A stretch of DNA of 64,000 nucleotides from Bacillota bacterium (GTDB lineage: Bacteria > Bacillota > Clostridia > Clostridiales > Clostridiaceae): positions 16,856 through 80,855 of the forward strand of contig JAJXWH010000024.1 of the NCBI GenBank assembly GCA_021781745.1. The letters are read 5' to 3'. A program made the translations under genes and the position numbers. Below the pieces are notes generated by a model, which was not told where the DNA came from, did no database searches, and saw only the letters and a list, made by a program, of their open reading frames with translations. Of the stretch, positions 26,732-35,569 are shown one piece after another (the first letter of the stretch is position 1; the number at the start of each line of letters is the position of its first letter).

Positions 26732-29700
26732 TTAGAACTGAACCGCTCCATCTTGTCCGAAATTATATACTTTATCATCTACATACATAGATTGATTAAC
26801 TACCATTTGTCCATTTGGAGTGAAATAATACCATTTGCCATTTAAGTACAACCAACCTTTTTTCATTATTCCATTTTTTCCTAAGTAATACCATGTATTA
26901 TTTAGGTTTATCCAGCCTTTTTTCATTTCTCCAGTGGTTTGGTCTAAATAATAAGTTTGTCCGGTAGTATCATCTACTTTCCAGCCTGAAGCTCTAAATC
27001 CTAAATTATTTAAATAATAATATTTTCCTCCTGTAGAAATCCATGCATCTTTAACTTGCCTATGATTTTTATCAAAGTAGGCTGGCTTTCCATTCACACT
27101 ACCCCATTCATCATATTTAGTTAAATCTATCCAGCAATCATTATATTCATCATAGTACTGATCATCAGTATTATCACTACCACTAGAAGTATTATTCCAA
27201 TCAGTAGCATCAACCCTATAAACTTCTAAAGTATATGTTTTGCTTACTGTACCATCTTCTGAGGTAACTTCTATGCTAATCTCTGTTTTTTGAGCTCCTT
27301 TAAGACTTACACTTATTGCGGTATCTGTATACTCTTGTCCATTTACTGTTACTGTTGACTTAGAGTCATCTGGCATCGGCGTTACACTAATATTTGAAAC
27401 AGTTGGATCTACACGAACCTTTGTAATATCAGCTGTAGAATCAAATGTGTAATCTCCTGGATTAAGGACTACATTTTTCAAATTAGCATCACTGCCTTTT
27501 GAATTATTTTTTACCACTACAGTATATGTCTTTGTAGTTGTTCCATCTTGTGCAGTTACAACTATCGTTATAGTTGTCGTACCACTTGAATTTAAAGGAA
27601 TTTCACTTGCAACTCCTGAAGCTAAACTATAAGTTGTACTACTTCCATCAACGCTTGCAACAATTGATTGAACATTATAATCTTGTGGTATTACAGTCAA
27701 TTTTTCAGTTGTATCTCCTTTAGCAACTGTAGTTGTATAATCTAATTTATCACTTGAAAAACCTGAAGTTCCATCACTACTTGTTAAAGTGTACCCACTG
27801 ATTTTTAATGAATTTAACAATGCATTAGTTGAATCTTCTCCTGTTGTTGGAGTAGTTGAACCATTACCATTCTCAGGTAAATAAAATATATAGCTATCTC
27901 CTACTGGATAACTTCCAACAAAAACTTTTGTTGTAGTTCCATCTGCTAATGTTTTATCTTCAAATTTATCATAATATGCCTGGATCACCATCTTCTGAGA
28001 TTTTCCAACATCTATACTAAGACTGGTATTCCTCAAATATTCTCCACTAGCTGAATCATAGCTATAGGTATTAGCTATAGATGCTGCTGCCTCTGTAGTA
28101 TTATTACTATTCGCATAATCTCCAAGATAAACTCTTATATATTCATTTTGATCACTTCTGTGTCCAGTAAATGCTACATTGATTGGATTTGAACCATTAT
28201 AATATAGATCATACGTACGTCTAGAAGCATCAAAACTCAAAACGCTTGATTTTACACCAGGTTGTGTTAATGTCAAATTTTGTCCAGCAGAATTAGTAAA
28301 TGCTAAATTCATAGTGAAATTACTATTACTGTTTACAGGGACAACATCCAAAAGATATCTTGCTAATATCTGTGATGAATCTGTTATACTTCCATTTGAG
28401 CCTGCATAAACATCTACCTGTATCTGATTACTTACTGCACCAGCCTGAAAATCAACAAATTGCTTCCCATCTTTAAGCTGCGATTTTTCAACCTTAGTAG
28501 TCCCTGTTGAATCCTTATAATTGTTGGTCACCACATATGCCACCGTGGACTGATCCTTTACAAGTTTAGGATCCATGCTTATCATTCTTGCACGTGGGTC
28601 TATGTAAATTTGTCCAGAATAAACTGAAAATCCTGCGCTATTTTTAGTGGTAGTAAACTTTTTACCTATATAAGCTTCCACGCTATCATCATCGTTATAA
28701 TCAAGTTTTGTTATGCCTGCATCCTGTATGCTGTAATCCTTACTAGCATCTAAACCATTATATTTCATTTCTATAGCATATGATTTCGCGATAGTCTCAT
28801 CGCCTACAATTCCACCTATCTTTAATACAAGAAGTGCTGAATCACCTAAGTTGTTCAAATTACCTTCCAAGGAATTATTAGTTATATTTATACCAGTGTC
28901 CTTTACTCCATTTTTATATACTTGTGCATTAGTCAAATCTTGTTTAAAATTTATTACATATTTTAATATATTAGTAGAGTCAGGTACGTTAAAATTATAT
29001 CTAAGAGGCATATTTGCATCTGGCTCTCCTGCTTGAGTATACAAAAATGGTGGTTCATTGTTTTTATCATTTGAGATTTCATCATTTGGCCCGAAATCTG
29101 ACACCTTACCTACATAAGATTTATATAGTAATGATGTTATTTGTTGTGTTACAAATGTAGTTGCTTGTTCAATTGTCATATTTGAATTACTGCTACTAGC
29201 ATGGTCTACTGGTGAACCATCATTAAATGTTCCACTACCTGTAGGCTGCTGAGTTGTAGGGTCCAATGTAGGAGTATATGTTACTGTTTGAGTTTGATAT
29301 GTTACTTTATATGAAATTTCGTTAATACCAAGAGATAATCCTACAATCCTCTTTCCAATTACATTTTCCCCATTAAGACCTGTTCCTGTAATATCAGAAC
29401 AACTCAACCCTAAATCCGTTAATGAAGCCGTATCAGTTATAGCCACATCATTTATTGATACTATTTGAATTCCTTGAGCAACAACACCTGTTGCAGAATT
29501 TGCTTGCTTCCCATTCCCTTTTGCTTGAACTTCTAAATCAGGTATTGATTTAATCACATCTTTAACTGTAATATCAAATCCTTTATCTGGCTGTGATTTA
29601 GTTGGAGTTACTATATCTGTAGTTGAATAAATTGTTTCATTGGTGGTAGGATCCACAGTAGAAGTTAGTTGAGTATTTTCTCCTGTTACATTTACTCGTA

Positions 29701-29824
29701 CTGTTGTAGCATCTGCAACATCATCTGCCCTAGCTGCTTGTCCACTAAAACCAACAGGCAGAAATGATACTATGCTTGTAAATACAACTAGTAACCCTAT
29801 GAATTTCTTTTTCGTTTTACTCAT
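26732..29824 (-). CDS. Large secreted choline-binding protein with cadherin-like domains
   Basis: 1030 residues, the largest protein in the window. A signal peptide spans about residues 1-33 (FIGLLVVFTSIVSFLPVG, cleavage after AARA). The first 650 residues are an unrecognised extracellular region. Two cadherin-like beta-sandwich units follow, near 668-772 (LLNSLKISGYTLTSS) and 775-865 (DANLKNVVLNPGDYTFDS). The C-terminal 140 residues are aromatic choline/cell-wall-binding repeats of the GWINLNNTWYYLGKNGIMKK kind. It should be held non-covalently on phosphocholine-bearing teichoic acid. A GGAGGACG site precedes the ATG, and a small hairpin AAACTTT-N5-AAAGTTT lies in the leader. Function of the N-terminal region is unknown. 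Confidence 0.85.
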   Translation of the reverse strand: MSKTKKKFIGLLVVFTSIVSFLPVGFSGQAARADDVADATTVRVNVTGENTQLTSTVDPTTNETIYSTTDIVTPTKSQPDKGFDITVKDVIKSIPDLEVQAKGNGKQANSATGVVAQGIQIVSINDVAITDTASLTDLGLSCSDITGTGLNGENVIGKRIVGLSLGINEISYKVTYQTQTVTYTPTLDPTTQQPTGSGTFNDGSPVDHASSSNSNMTIEQATTFVTQQITSLLYKSYVGKVSDFGPNDEISNDKNNEPPFLYTQAGEPDANMPLRYNFNVPDSTNILKYVINFKQDLTNAQVYKNGVKDTGINITNNSLEGNLNNLGDSALLVLKIGGIVGDETIAKSYAIEMKYNGLDASKDYSIQDAGITKLDYNDDDSVEAYIGKKFTTTKNSAGFSVYSGQIYIDPRARMISMDPKLVKDQSTVAYVVTNNYKDSTGTTKVEKSQLKDGKQFVDFQAGAVSNQIQVDVYAGSNGSITDSSQILARYLLDVVPVNSNSNFTMNLAFTNSAGQNLTLTQPGVKSSVLSFDASRRTYDLYYNGSNPINVAFTGHRSDQNEYIRVYLGDYANSNNTTEAAASIANTYSYDSASGEYLRNTSLSIDVGKSQKMVIQAYYDKFEDKTLADGTTTKVFVGSYPVGDSYIFYLPENGNGSTTPTTGEDSTNALLNSLKISGYTLTSSDGTSGFSSDKLDYTTTVAKGDTTEKLTVIPQDYNVQSIVASVDGSSTTYSLASGVASEIPLNSSGTTTITIVVTAQDGTTTKTYTVVVKNNSKGSDANLKNVVLNPGDYTFDSTADITKVRVDPTVSNISVTPMPDDSKSTVTVNGQEYTDTAISVSLKGAQKTEISIEVTSEDGTVSKTYTLEVYRVDATDWNNTSSGSDNTDDQYYDEYNDCWIDLTKYDEWGSVNGKPAYFDKNHRQVKDAWISTGGKYYYLNNLGFRASGWKVDDTTGQTYYLDQTTGEMKKGWINLNNTWYYLGKNGIMKKGWLYLNGKWYYFTPNGQMVVNQSMYVDDKVYNFGQDGAVQF

Positions 29825-30242
29825 TTTGTCGTCCTCCTATATTGTATTAAAATTAAAAACTTTATTTTAAAGTTTATGATTTTATTCTTCCTAATATTGT
29901 CATACTAGCTTATATTTCAATTTAATATCAAATTACAACTTTTTCACCAAATTAAATATACTATATTTTTATTATCGAACCATTTATTCTTCACTTTAGT
30001 CAAATAATACATTATAAAAATTAATTACATTAACCTCCATTTTCTTGCTTACAGACTTATAATTATAAAAGATACATTCTTAACCTTCCACTTTGGCTCT
30101 AAAAAGCAAAGACCTTCTATAATATAATACAAGAAATATATATTATGGAAGGTACTTTTATCCTATATTTTATTAATTTTTTACTTTATTATTTGCAATG
30201 TTTTTGTTTTATACATATGTGCCAGTTCAACTATTACAAATT
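29825..30242. other. Intergenic stretch with leader of the 1030-residue protein gene and one terminator
   Basis: Very AT-rich. It contains the leader hairpin at 29,858-29,876 and the terminator at 30,100-30,153. I see no other gene or RNA. Confidence 0.6.
30100..30153 (-). terminator. Hairpin terminator of the zinc-ribbon protein gene
   Basis: ACCTTC-T-ATAATATA pairs with TATATTAT-G-GAAGGT around a 12-base loop, and on the minus strand CTTTGCTTTTT follows. It lies about 90 bases after the stop codon of the gene at 30,243. Confidence 0.65.
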
Positions 30243-30641
30243 TTATGATTTTCCTTTAAATGAATTTTTGCACCTCGGACATGTTACGGAAATTTTCCCT
30301 TGATTTCTTGGTACTCGTAGTTTTTGTTTGCAATTTGGACATGTAAAGTACTTATGAGTTTTTAAATCTTTTGTTCTGCTTAATTTACGATTGATCCACG
30401 ATATTATTGAATTCCTCATTCTTAAATATTTATAATTTTCTTGCTGCCTCTTATATATATTTCTAGAAAAAATCCTATAAACACATAGAACTACAGGAAT
30501 ATATGCTACGAATATTAACCCAGATAAAAATCTCGGTAAAAAATTTGTTATCAATACTAGAACAAGAAAGACTATAACCAATGCTCTTGATAAATTATCA
30601 CCACCATATCTTCCATACATAAATTTTTTTAGCCAATTCAT
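30243..30641 (-). CDS. Small membrane protein with C-terminal zinc ribbon
   Basis: 132 residues of unknown function. Two hydrophobic segments (about 19-37 and 39-58) are followed by a basic stretch and a C-terminal zinc ribbon, FTCPNCKQKL and VTCPRCKNSF, with two CxxC knuckles 15-20 residues apart. A GGTGAAAAA site precedes the ATG. It is monocistronic, with its own terminator. The ribbon likely faces the cytoplasm. Such proteins occur widely in clostridia without known function, and I see no partner gene. Confidence 0.8.
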   Translation of the reverse strand: MNWLKKFMYGRYGGDNLSRALVIVFLVLVLITNFLPRFLSGLIFVAYIPVVLCVYRIFSRNIYKRQQENYKYLRMRNSIISWINRKLSRTKDLKTHKYFTCPNCKQKLRVPRNQGKISVTCPRCKNSFKGKS

Positions 30642-31034
30642 TTTTTCACCTGCTTGTATAATAAAAGTTTATTATACCTTTCCTTTCATGATATTTTTTA
30701 CTATAACTTAATTATAAGATTCTGCGGGCTAAATTTTTCACTTCTATTCTAACTATAGACCATTTTTATTGATAAAATAACTAAATCTAATACGCATACA
30801 TAAGCATATGTATGTGCAAAGCCAACTATATTATACCAAATTGTTAGTTATGAAGTAAGATATTTAATTACCTATATAGCCAGCCTTCCCTCCAAAAGGC
30901 ATAGCCCAAAGCTAACTTATACAAAATATAGCAACTAGATTAACTTTCCTTTATTTTGATAAATCCAAGTTATGATCAATTTCTTTAATTTTTTATGCAT
31001 ATTTTATAATTTCCACTCTATAAACAATGTATCT

Positions 31035-31305
31035 ATCAGACCTCACAAGGTAAGAACATCAACCTTAATCTCATATGCCTGCAACATTTACTCCAGGGAA
31101 TCAGGGTAATGTTGGACTTTGTTTTGTATAGAAAACTCGTCCGTTTCTAGTAAACCTTATATGTGATTCATATCCTTCAAACCGAGATTTTGCCTTCAAC
31201 TTCCTTCATAGTTCACCTCACGATTGATCCCTCTTCATTGGCTGATGGATCCTAAGTCAACAGCGGACTTTCACCGGCAAGTTATTACCCATGCCGGTTA
31301 CACTG
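31035..31305 (-). mobile_element. Probable group II intron remnant (RNA domain fragment, no reverse transcriptase)
   Basis: This non-coding stretch is clearly less AT-rich than its surroundings. On the minus strand it carries phrases seen in clostridial group II introns: CCGGTGAAAGTCCGCTG after a stem CCGGCA-N12-TGCCGG (31,274-31,297), then GAAGGAAGTTGAAGGCAAAA, and finally TTACCTTGTGAGGTCTG just before where the intron ORF usually begins. No reverse-transcriptase frame follows. The assignment rests on remembered phrases and needs a covariance-model search. Confidence 0.5.
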
Positions 31306-31307
31306 CC

Positions 31308-31343
31308 AAAAAGATGATTCCTATTCTATATAGAAATCATCTT
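31308..31343 (-). terminator. Rho-independent terminator of the BspA-like gene
   Basis: AAGATGATT pairs with AATCATCTT around a 15-base loop, and TTTTT follows on the minus strand. It lies about 45 bases after the stop codon of the leucine-rich-repeat gene and abuts the intron-like remnant. Confidence 0.8.
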
Positions 31344-31387
31344 CTTAAATCTAAACTTAAATTTTTTCACTTTATAAATGCTACATT

Positions 31388-32323
31388 TTATTTAGAAACA
31401 ACAACATTATAGAATTTATCATCAAATTGGATTAAAGTATTAGTCGTTTTAGCTGAAGTCGTTGCTGTTAATTTTGAGTTATTTAGTATATATATTATAT
31501 TTCCAACCCCAAATGTCGTTACATTTGAACATCCACTAAATGCTTCAGCAGATTGTTCATTGTATATTGACTGAATATTTTGCTCTTTAAAATATACTGA
31601 TTTTAAACCTGTACAATTCCAGAAAGCATAATCACCTATAGATTTTACTGAACTTGGAATTGTTACTGATGTTAAGTTTGCACACTTTGAAAAGGCACAC
31701 TCACCTATAGATGTTACCCCACTCGGTATTGTAACTGACCTTAAATTTATACACTGATAAAAAGTATCGGGACTTATAGATGTCACTGAACTTGGAATTG
31801 TTACTGATGTTAAGTTACTGCAATTCGTAAAAGCAGAATTTCCAATTGATGTTACCGAATTTGGAATTACTACTGATGCTAACTTACTACAATTATAAAA
31901 GCAATTGTCACCTATGGTTTTTACTGAATTTGGAATTATTAGTGATGTTATTTGTGTATTATCAAAAGCATAATTACCTATCGATATTACTGTACTTGGA
32001 ATTGTTACTGATGTTACTTGATGTGCGTATCCATTATTAAAAGCCCAATCACCTATTGATGTTACAGTATACTTTTTCCCATTCACTGTAATTGTTGAAG
32101 GTATAATTATATTTCCATTTGCAGTTGAATCGGTTAATGATGCTGTTGTTCCACTATAAGCATAAGTTAACTTATTGATTGTTATTGTGGATGTAGTAAC
32201 TGCATTAACTCGAATCGGCCCAACAAATACCAAATTATACATACTTCCCATTCCTAATATACTTATTACGACCAATACTTGTGCAACTAACTTTATTCCC
32301 CTCTTTTTGTTTAGAATATTCAC
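31388..32323 (-). CDS. BspA-type leucine-rich-repeat surface protein
   Basis: 311 residues from GTG 32,321-32,323, chosen because GGGGGAAATAAAA immediately precedes it; the ATG 57 bases upstream has no ribosome site. A signal-type hydrophobic segment (VAQVLVVISILGMGSMYNLV) leads into about seven BspA-family repeats of the form LTSVTIPSSVTSI-x-x-x-AF. The C-terminus is short and has no choline-binding repeats, LPxTG or transmembrane anchor, so how it is retained is unclear. Such repeats usually mediate adhesion or protein binding. Confidence 0.85.
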   Translation of the reverse strand: MNILNKKRGIKLVAQVLVVISILGMGSMYNLVFVGPIRVNAVTTSTITINKLTYAYSGTTASLTDSTANGNIIIPSTITVNGKKYTVTSIGDWAFNNGYAHQVTSVTIPSTVISIGNYAFDNTQITSLIIPNSVKTIGDNCFYNCSKLASVVIPNSVTSIGNSAFTNCSNLTSVTIPSSVTSISPDTFYQCINLRSVTIPSGVTSIGECAFSKCANLTSVTIPSSVKSIGDYAFWNCTGLKSVYFKEQNIQSIYNEQSAEAFSGCSNVTTFGVGNIIYILNNSKLTATTSAKTTNTLIQFDDKFYNVVVSK

Positions 32324-33156
32324 TTTTATTTCCCCCTCATCTCTTTTAATTCTTTCAGAGCCTATAGTTATAAACTTCATACTTTTCTCAAAAATATAGA
32401 AAGGATTTTAACACTAAAACTGAACTTTATATAAGTTAAATATTCAATCCTTAGAAATTAAGCATTTGGCCTATTAGATAAACATATTTACACACTTTCT
32501 AAATCTTAATATGGATACCCCTACCAGAAATAATAAATATTCTTATGCGGAAGGCATTTGAAAATAAGTATTAAGGATACTGGTTATAAGTTGTTCCAAT
32601 TTAGCTTGTCACGCTGAAAGTAGGAATAACTGAATTGAGTGCAAATTGCAACTTAGAACCTTCAGCAACAATTTCATTATCCATCGAAACATTTTAACCC
32701 TTGAAGTCATAAAATGTTTATTATTTCAATAAGTTAGCATATGAGTCCACATTATAGTTGGAGTATCTATATTGAAGTAAATCTTTTTTTATTTTTAAAT
32801 ACAACAAAAAATACACAATTATAAGACACATCTTATTTTACAGTTCGACACAAATATATTGAATTATTTAACTTACATTACAATAATACCCTGATCGAAA
32901 CTATATGTCAATACATGTAAAATTTAAATTAATCTCAAAAACTCACTTAATGATTATTAAAATCTTTAAAAAAGTGATTTCTAATTTTCTGAACTCTCAG
33001 AAAAAAATTTATTTTTTTCTTCTTATATCTTTTGTTTTCTTGTTCTTCTATTCATAATTTATTTACAAACGAAATTAAATTAATAGAAATACCTGATTCT
33101 ATTACATTTGTGGTTTCTACAAATCCTTTAGCATAATCTTATAATTAATAGATAAC
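32324..33156. other. Long non-coding region with one less AT-rich block
   Basis: Between 32,540 and 32,710 the sequence becomes visibly richer in G and C than the flanks and, on the minus strand, gives a broken frame containing QLFLLSA-stop-QAKLEQLIT. I cannot assign it. It may be a decayed mobile-element or gene scrap. The rest is AT-rich leader and spacer. Confidence 0.4.
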
Positions 33157-33207
33157 AAAAAAGGATGTTTTAAAATAATTTTTCAATCATCTCAAAACAT
33201 CTTTTTT
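33157..33207 (-). terminator. Rho-independent terminator of the first autolysin gene
   Basis: AAAAAAG-G-ATGTTTT pairs with AAAACATCTTTTTT with one bulge. It lies 37 bases after the stop codon and is T-rich on both strands. Confidence 0.75.
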
Positions 33208-33243
33208 ATAAAGTCATTCCTATTATTAAATCGATTCCCGTAC

Positions 33244-35265
33244 TTAAAATGCTGCTGATATTGCACTTGCAACTGCTGTTGCTTCTAAATCTTGATAAGA
33301 TGAATTTGCACATTTTTGAGCTTCATCTGGATTAGTAATAAATCCAAATTCAATTAAGATTGCCGGCATGCTCGTATTTCTACAAACAAAATAGTTACTA
33401 TCTCTAGCTCCTCTATTTTGAGCACCAGTACTACTTGTAATGGATGATGCTACAGCTGATGCTAGGCTCATACTTGTTGAAAGCTTATAATCACTATATG
33501 CCCCTCCAAAACTATCGTCTTGAGGTCTTGAGCTATAATAAACCTCTACTCCATTAGCTGCTGGAGATGCTGAATTGTGATGCAAACTTACAAATAAATC
33601 TGCCTTGGCATTATTTGCAATATTCACCCTGTTAGTAAGGCTTGTATTCACATCATCAGTATTTCTATCCGATGAATATCTTGTCATAATTACTGTATAT
33701 CCTAATGCTTCAAGCTTCGCCTTTAACTTATCTGCAACCTGCATATTTAAATCTCTTTCAGAATATGTAACACCATTACTAGTCGCATAAGCTCCATCAT
33801 CTCCGCCAAAATTGTGGCCTGGATCTAGTACTATGACTTTTCCCGAAGTACTTCCCGGTATTCGACTTCCACGCTTTCCGTCCGAACCTATTTTCCAGCC
33901 ATTTATAGTCGTATCTTTAGCCATAATACCTGTACTAGGTTGTAGATAATAATAGTCCTTACCATCTACTATCCAACCTGTTGCTCTAGCACCACTGCTT
34001 CTTAAATAGTACCAATTTCCATTTAGATTAATCCAGCCTGTTGCCATTATTCCGTTTGAATATAAGTAGTACCAATTACCGTTTGCATTAATCCAACCTG
34101 TTAACATATTTCCACTAGTATTAAAAAAGTACCATTGTCCACTAATTAAAGTCCAGCCTACTCTCATCTCTCCACTTGAGTCTAGGAAATATTTCTTTCC
34201 ATCAATAAGTTTAAGACCAGTGGTCATGCTGCCATCACCTTGAATATAATACCATTTATTATTATCATTTATCCAACCAAGTGCCATTGCACCACTTGAT
34301 TTAAGATAATACCACTTTCCATTCTGGTTAATCCAGCCTTTCGCCATAACTCCATCACTATATAAGTAGTACCAATTACTATCTGGTTTAATCCAACCAG
34401 CTGCCTTACTGCCATCTGATCTATAATAATACCAATTCCCATTCTCTAATTTCCATCCAATTGATGATGAGATATTTGCATTATTGTCAATCGATAGCCT
34501 AATTGGCTCTGTTGCTTGTACTCCTGCTGGTCCTGTTTGAGTTGCTTGTGGTTTACTAGTTGCATTAGTTGTGTCTAACACTGCTCCTGCACTTGTAGTT
34601 GAACTTGCGGCTGTGCTAATACCTGAATTACTGGCAACATTAGATGCATTAACTTCTGATTGAGACACAATCCCCGCTGCTATTAATAAATTATTATATA
34701 ATTCATTAATTTCTTGTCCATATGTAAAACTTGGAGCCCATTTCCCGCTTAATGCATTTATTGTTACTGCATTGCCTTTAATAGTGATGAACTGCCTCGG
34801 GTCATATGTATCGCTTCTTGGATAACCAGAAGCTCCCGCATAGAGTGCTAAGTGGTCCAAATGAGCCTGTACTCCTTCATCCCAAGTCTCAAACCTTTGA
34901 TGAGCATTTGGATCTGTATCAGCTCCGCCAGAACTAGTTTTCAGTCCGCATGGATTATGATAACTTTCATCTAATACTCCGCCAAAATTTCCATACCCCG
35001 TCTCCTTAGCAGCTTGCACATATGCTATAGCAGGGTTAACATTTCCATGAGCAGGCGCATAATTCCAATATAGCTCTGCTAAACCCACAAAAGTATCAGT
35101 TGCACCTTTAGATTTCGCCCATTCTTCAGCCTGTTTTGCTGTTACTTTTGTATCTGATATAATTTTAGTATCAGTGATAGCCGCTTTAACATTTATTATC
35201 GGAATTAATATTAAAACTATAACAAAAGTAAACAAAAATGTAGTCAATCTCTTAATAGCCTTCAA
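33244..35265 (-). CDS. Bifunctional autolysin: glucosaminidase, choline-binding repeats, amidase_3
   Basis: 673 residues starting at TTG 35,263-35,265 after a GGAGG site. After the signal peptide, residues 35-195 form a glucosaminidase (GH73-type) domain with the probable catalytic Glu in QAAKETGYGNFGG. A Ser/Thr/Ala linker follows, then about ten aromatic repeats (NGNWYYLYSNGIMATGWI) near 270-465. Residues 480-673 are an N-acetylmuramoyl-L-alanine amidase_3 with zinc ligands in VLDPGHNFG, SERDLN and SLHHNSA and the catalytic Glu in LIEFGFITN. The enzyme should cut both glycan and peptide side chain while bound to choline-decorated wall. A close paralogue lies downstream in the window. Confidence 0.93.
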   Translation of the reverse strand: MKAIKRLTTFLFTFVIVLILIPIINVKAAITDTKIISDTKVTAKQAEEWAKSKGATDTFVGLAELYWNYAPAHGNVNPAIAYVQAAKETGYGNFGGVLDESYHNPCGLKTSSGGADTDPNAHQRFETWDEGVQAHLDHLALYAGASGYPRSDTYDPRQFITIKGNAVTINALSGKWAPSFTYGQEINELYNNLLIAAGIVSQSEVNASNVASNSGISTAASSTTSAGAVLDTTNATSKPQATQTGPAGVQATEPIRLSIDNNANISSSIGWKLENGNWYYYRSDGSKAAGWIKPDSNWYYLYSDGVMAKGWINQNGKWYYLKSSGAMALGWINDNNKWYYIQGDGSMTTGLKLIDGKKYFLDSSGEMRVGWTLISGQWYFFNTSGNMLTGWINANGNWYYLYSNGIMATGWINLNGNWYYLRSSGARATGWIVDGKDYYYLQPSTGIMAKDTTINGWKIGSDGKRGSRIPGSTSGKVIVLDPGHNFGGDDGAYATSNGVTYSERDLNMQVADKLKAKLEALGYTVIMTRYSSDRNTDDVNTSLTNRVNIANNAKADLFVSLHHNSASPAANGVEVYYSSRPQDDSFGGAYSDYKLSTSMSLASAVASSITSSTGAQNRGARDSNYFVCRNTSMPAILIEFGFITNPDEAQKCANSSYQDLEATAVASAISAAF

Positions 35266-35494
35266 AACAGTTTTCCTCCGTTCTATTTAGTTTTTATGAA
35301 CAAAAATTCCAAATTTAATGGTTAGATAGTAAAATCTTTATCCTTTATATAATACAAACCCATACTTTACTTTAGGTCCCAATATATTAAAAAATATGTC
35401 AATTCTCAAGTGTAAATTATGGAAATTGAAAAAACTTAAATACACAAAAATACATTAAGGCTAAATACAACAATAATTACCTTTTACAAAAATT

Positions 35495-35543
35495 AAGAAC
35501 ATGATTTCATAAGTTGATACCTACGAAATCATGTTCTTTTTTG
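35495..35543 (-). terminator. Perfect-stem terminator between the two autolysin genes
   Basis: AAGAACATGATTTC and GAAATCATGTTCTT form a perfect 14-base-pair stem with T-runs on both sides. It closes the upstream autolysin gene (35,570-37,816). Confidence 0.9.
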
Positions 35544-35569
35544 ATAAATTGCTTATAGTTTTATATCTA

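Noticed and set aside
31224..31412. 62-codon plus-strand frame near the BspA-like gene
   Set aside because: It crosses the terminator and the intron-like remnant, lacks a ribosome site and has no recognisable protein features.
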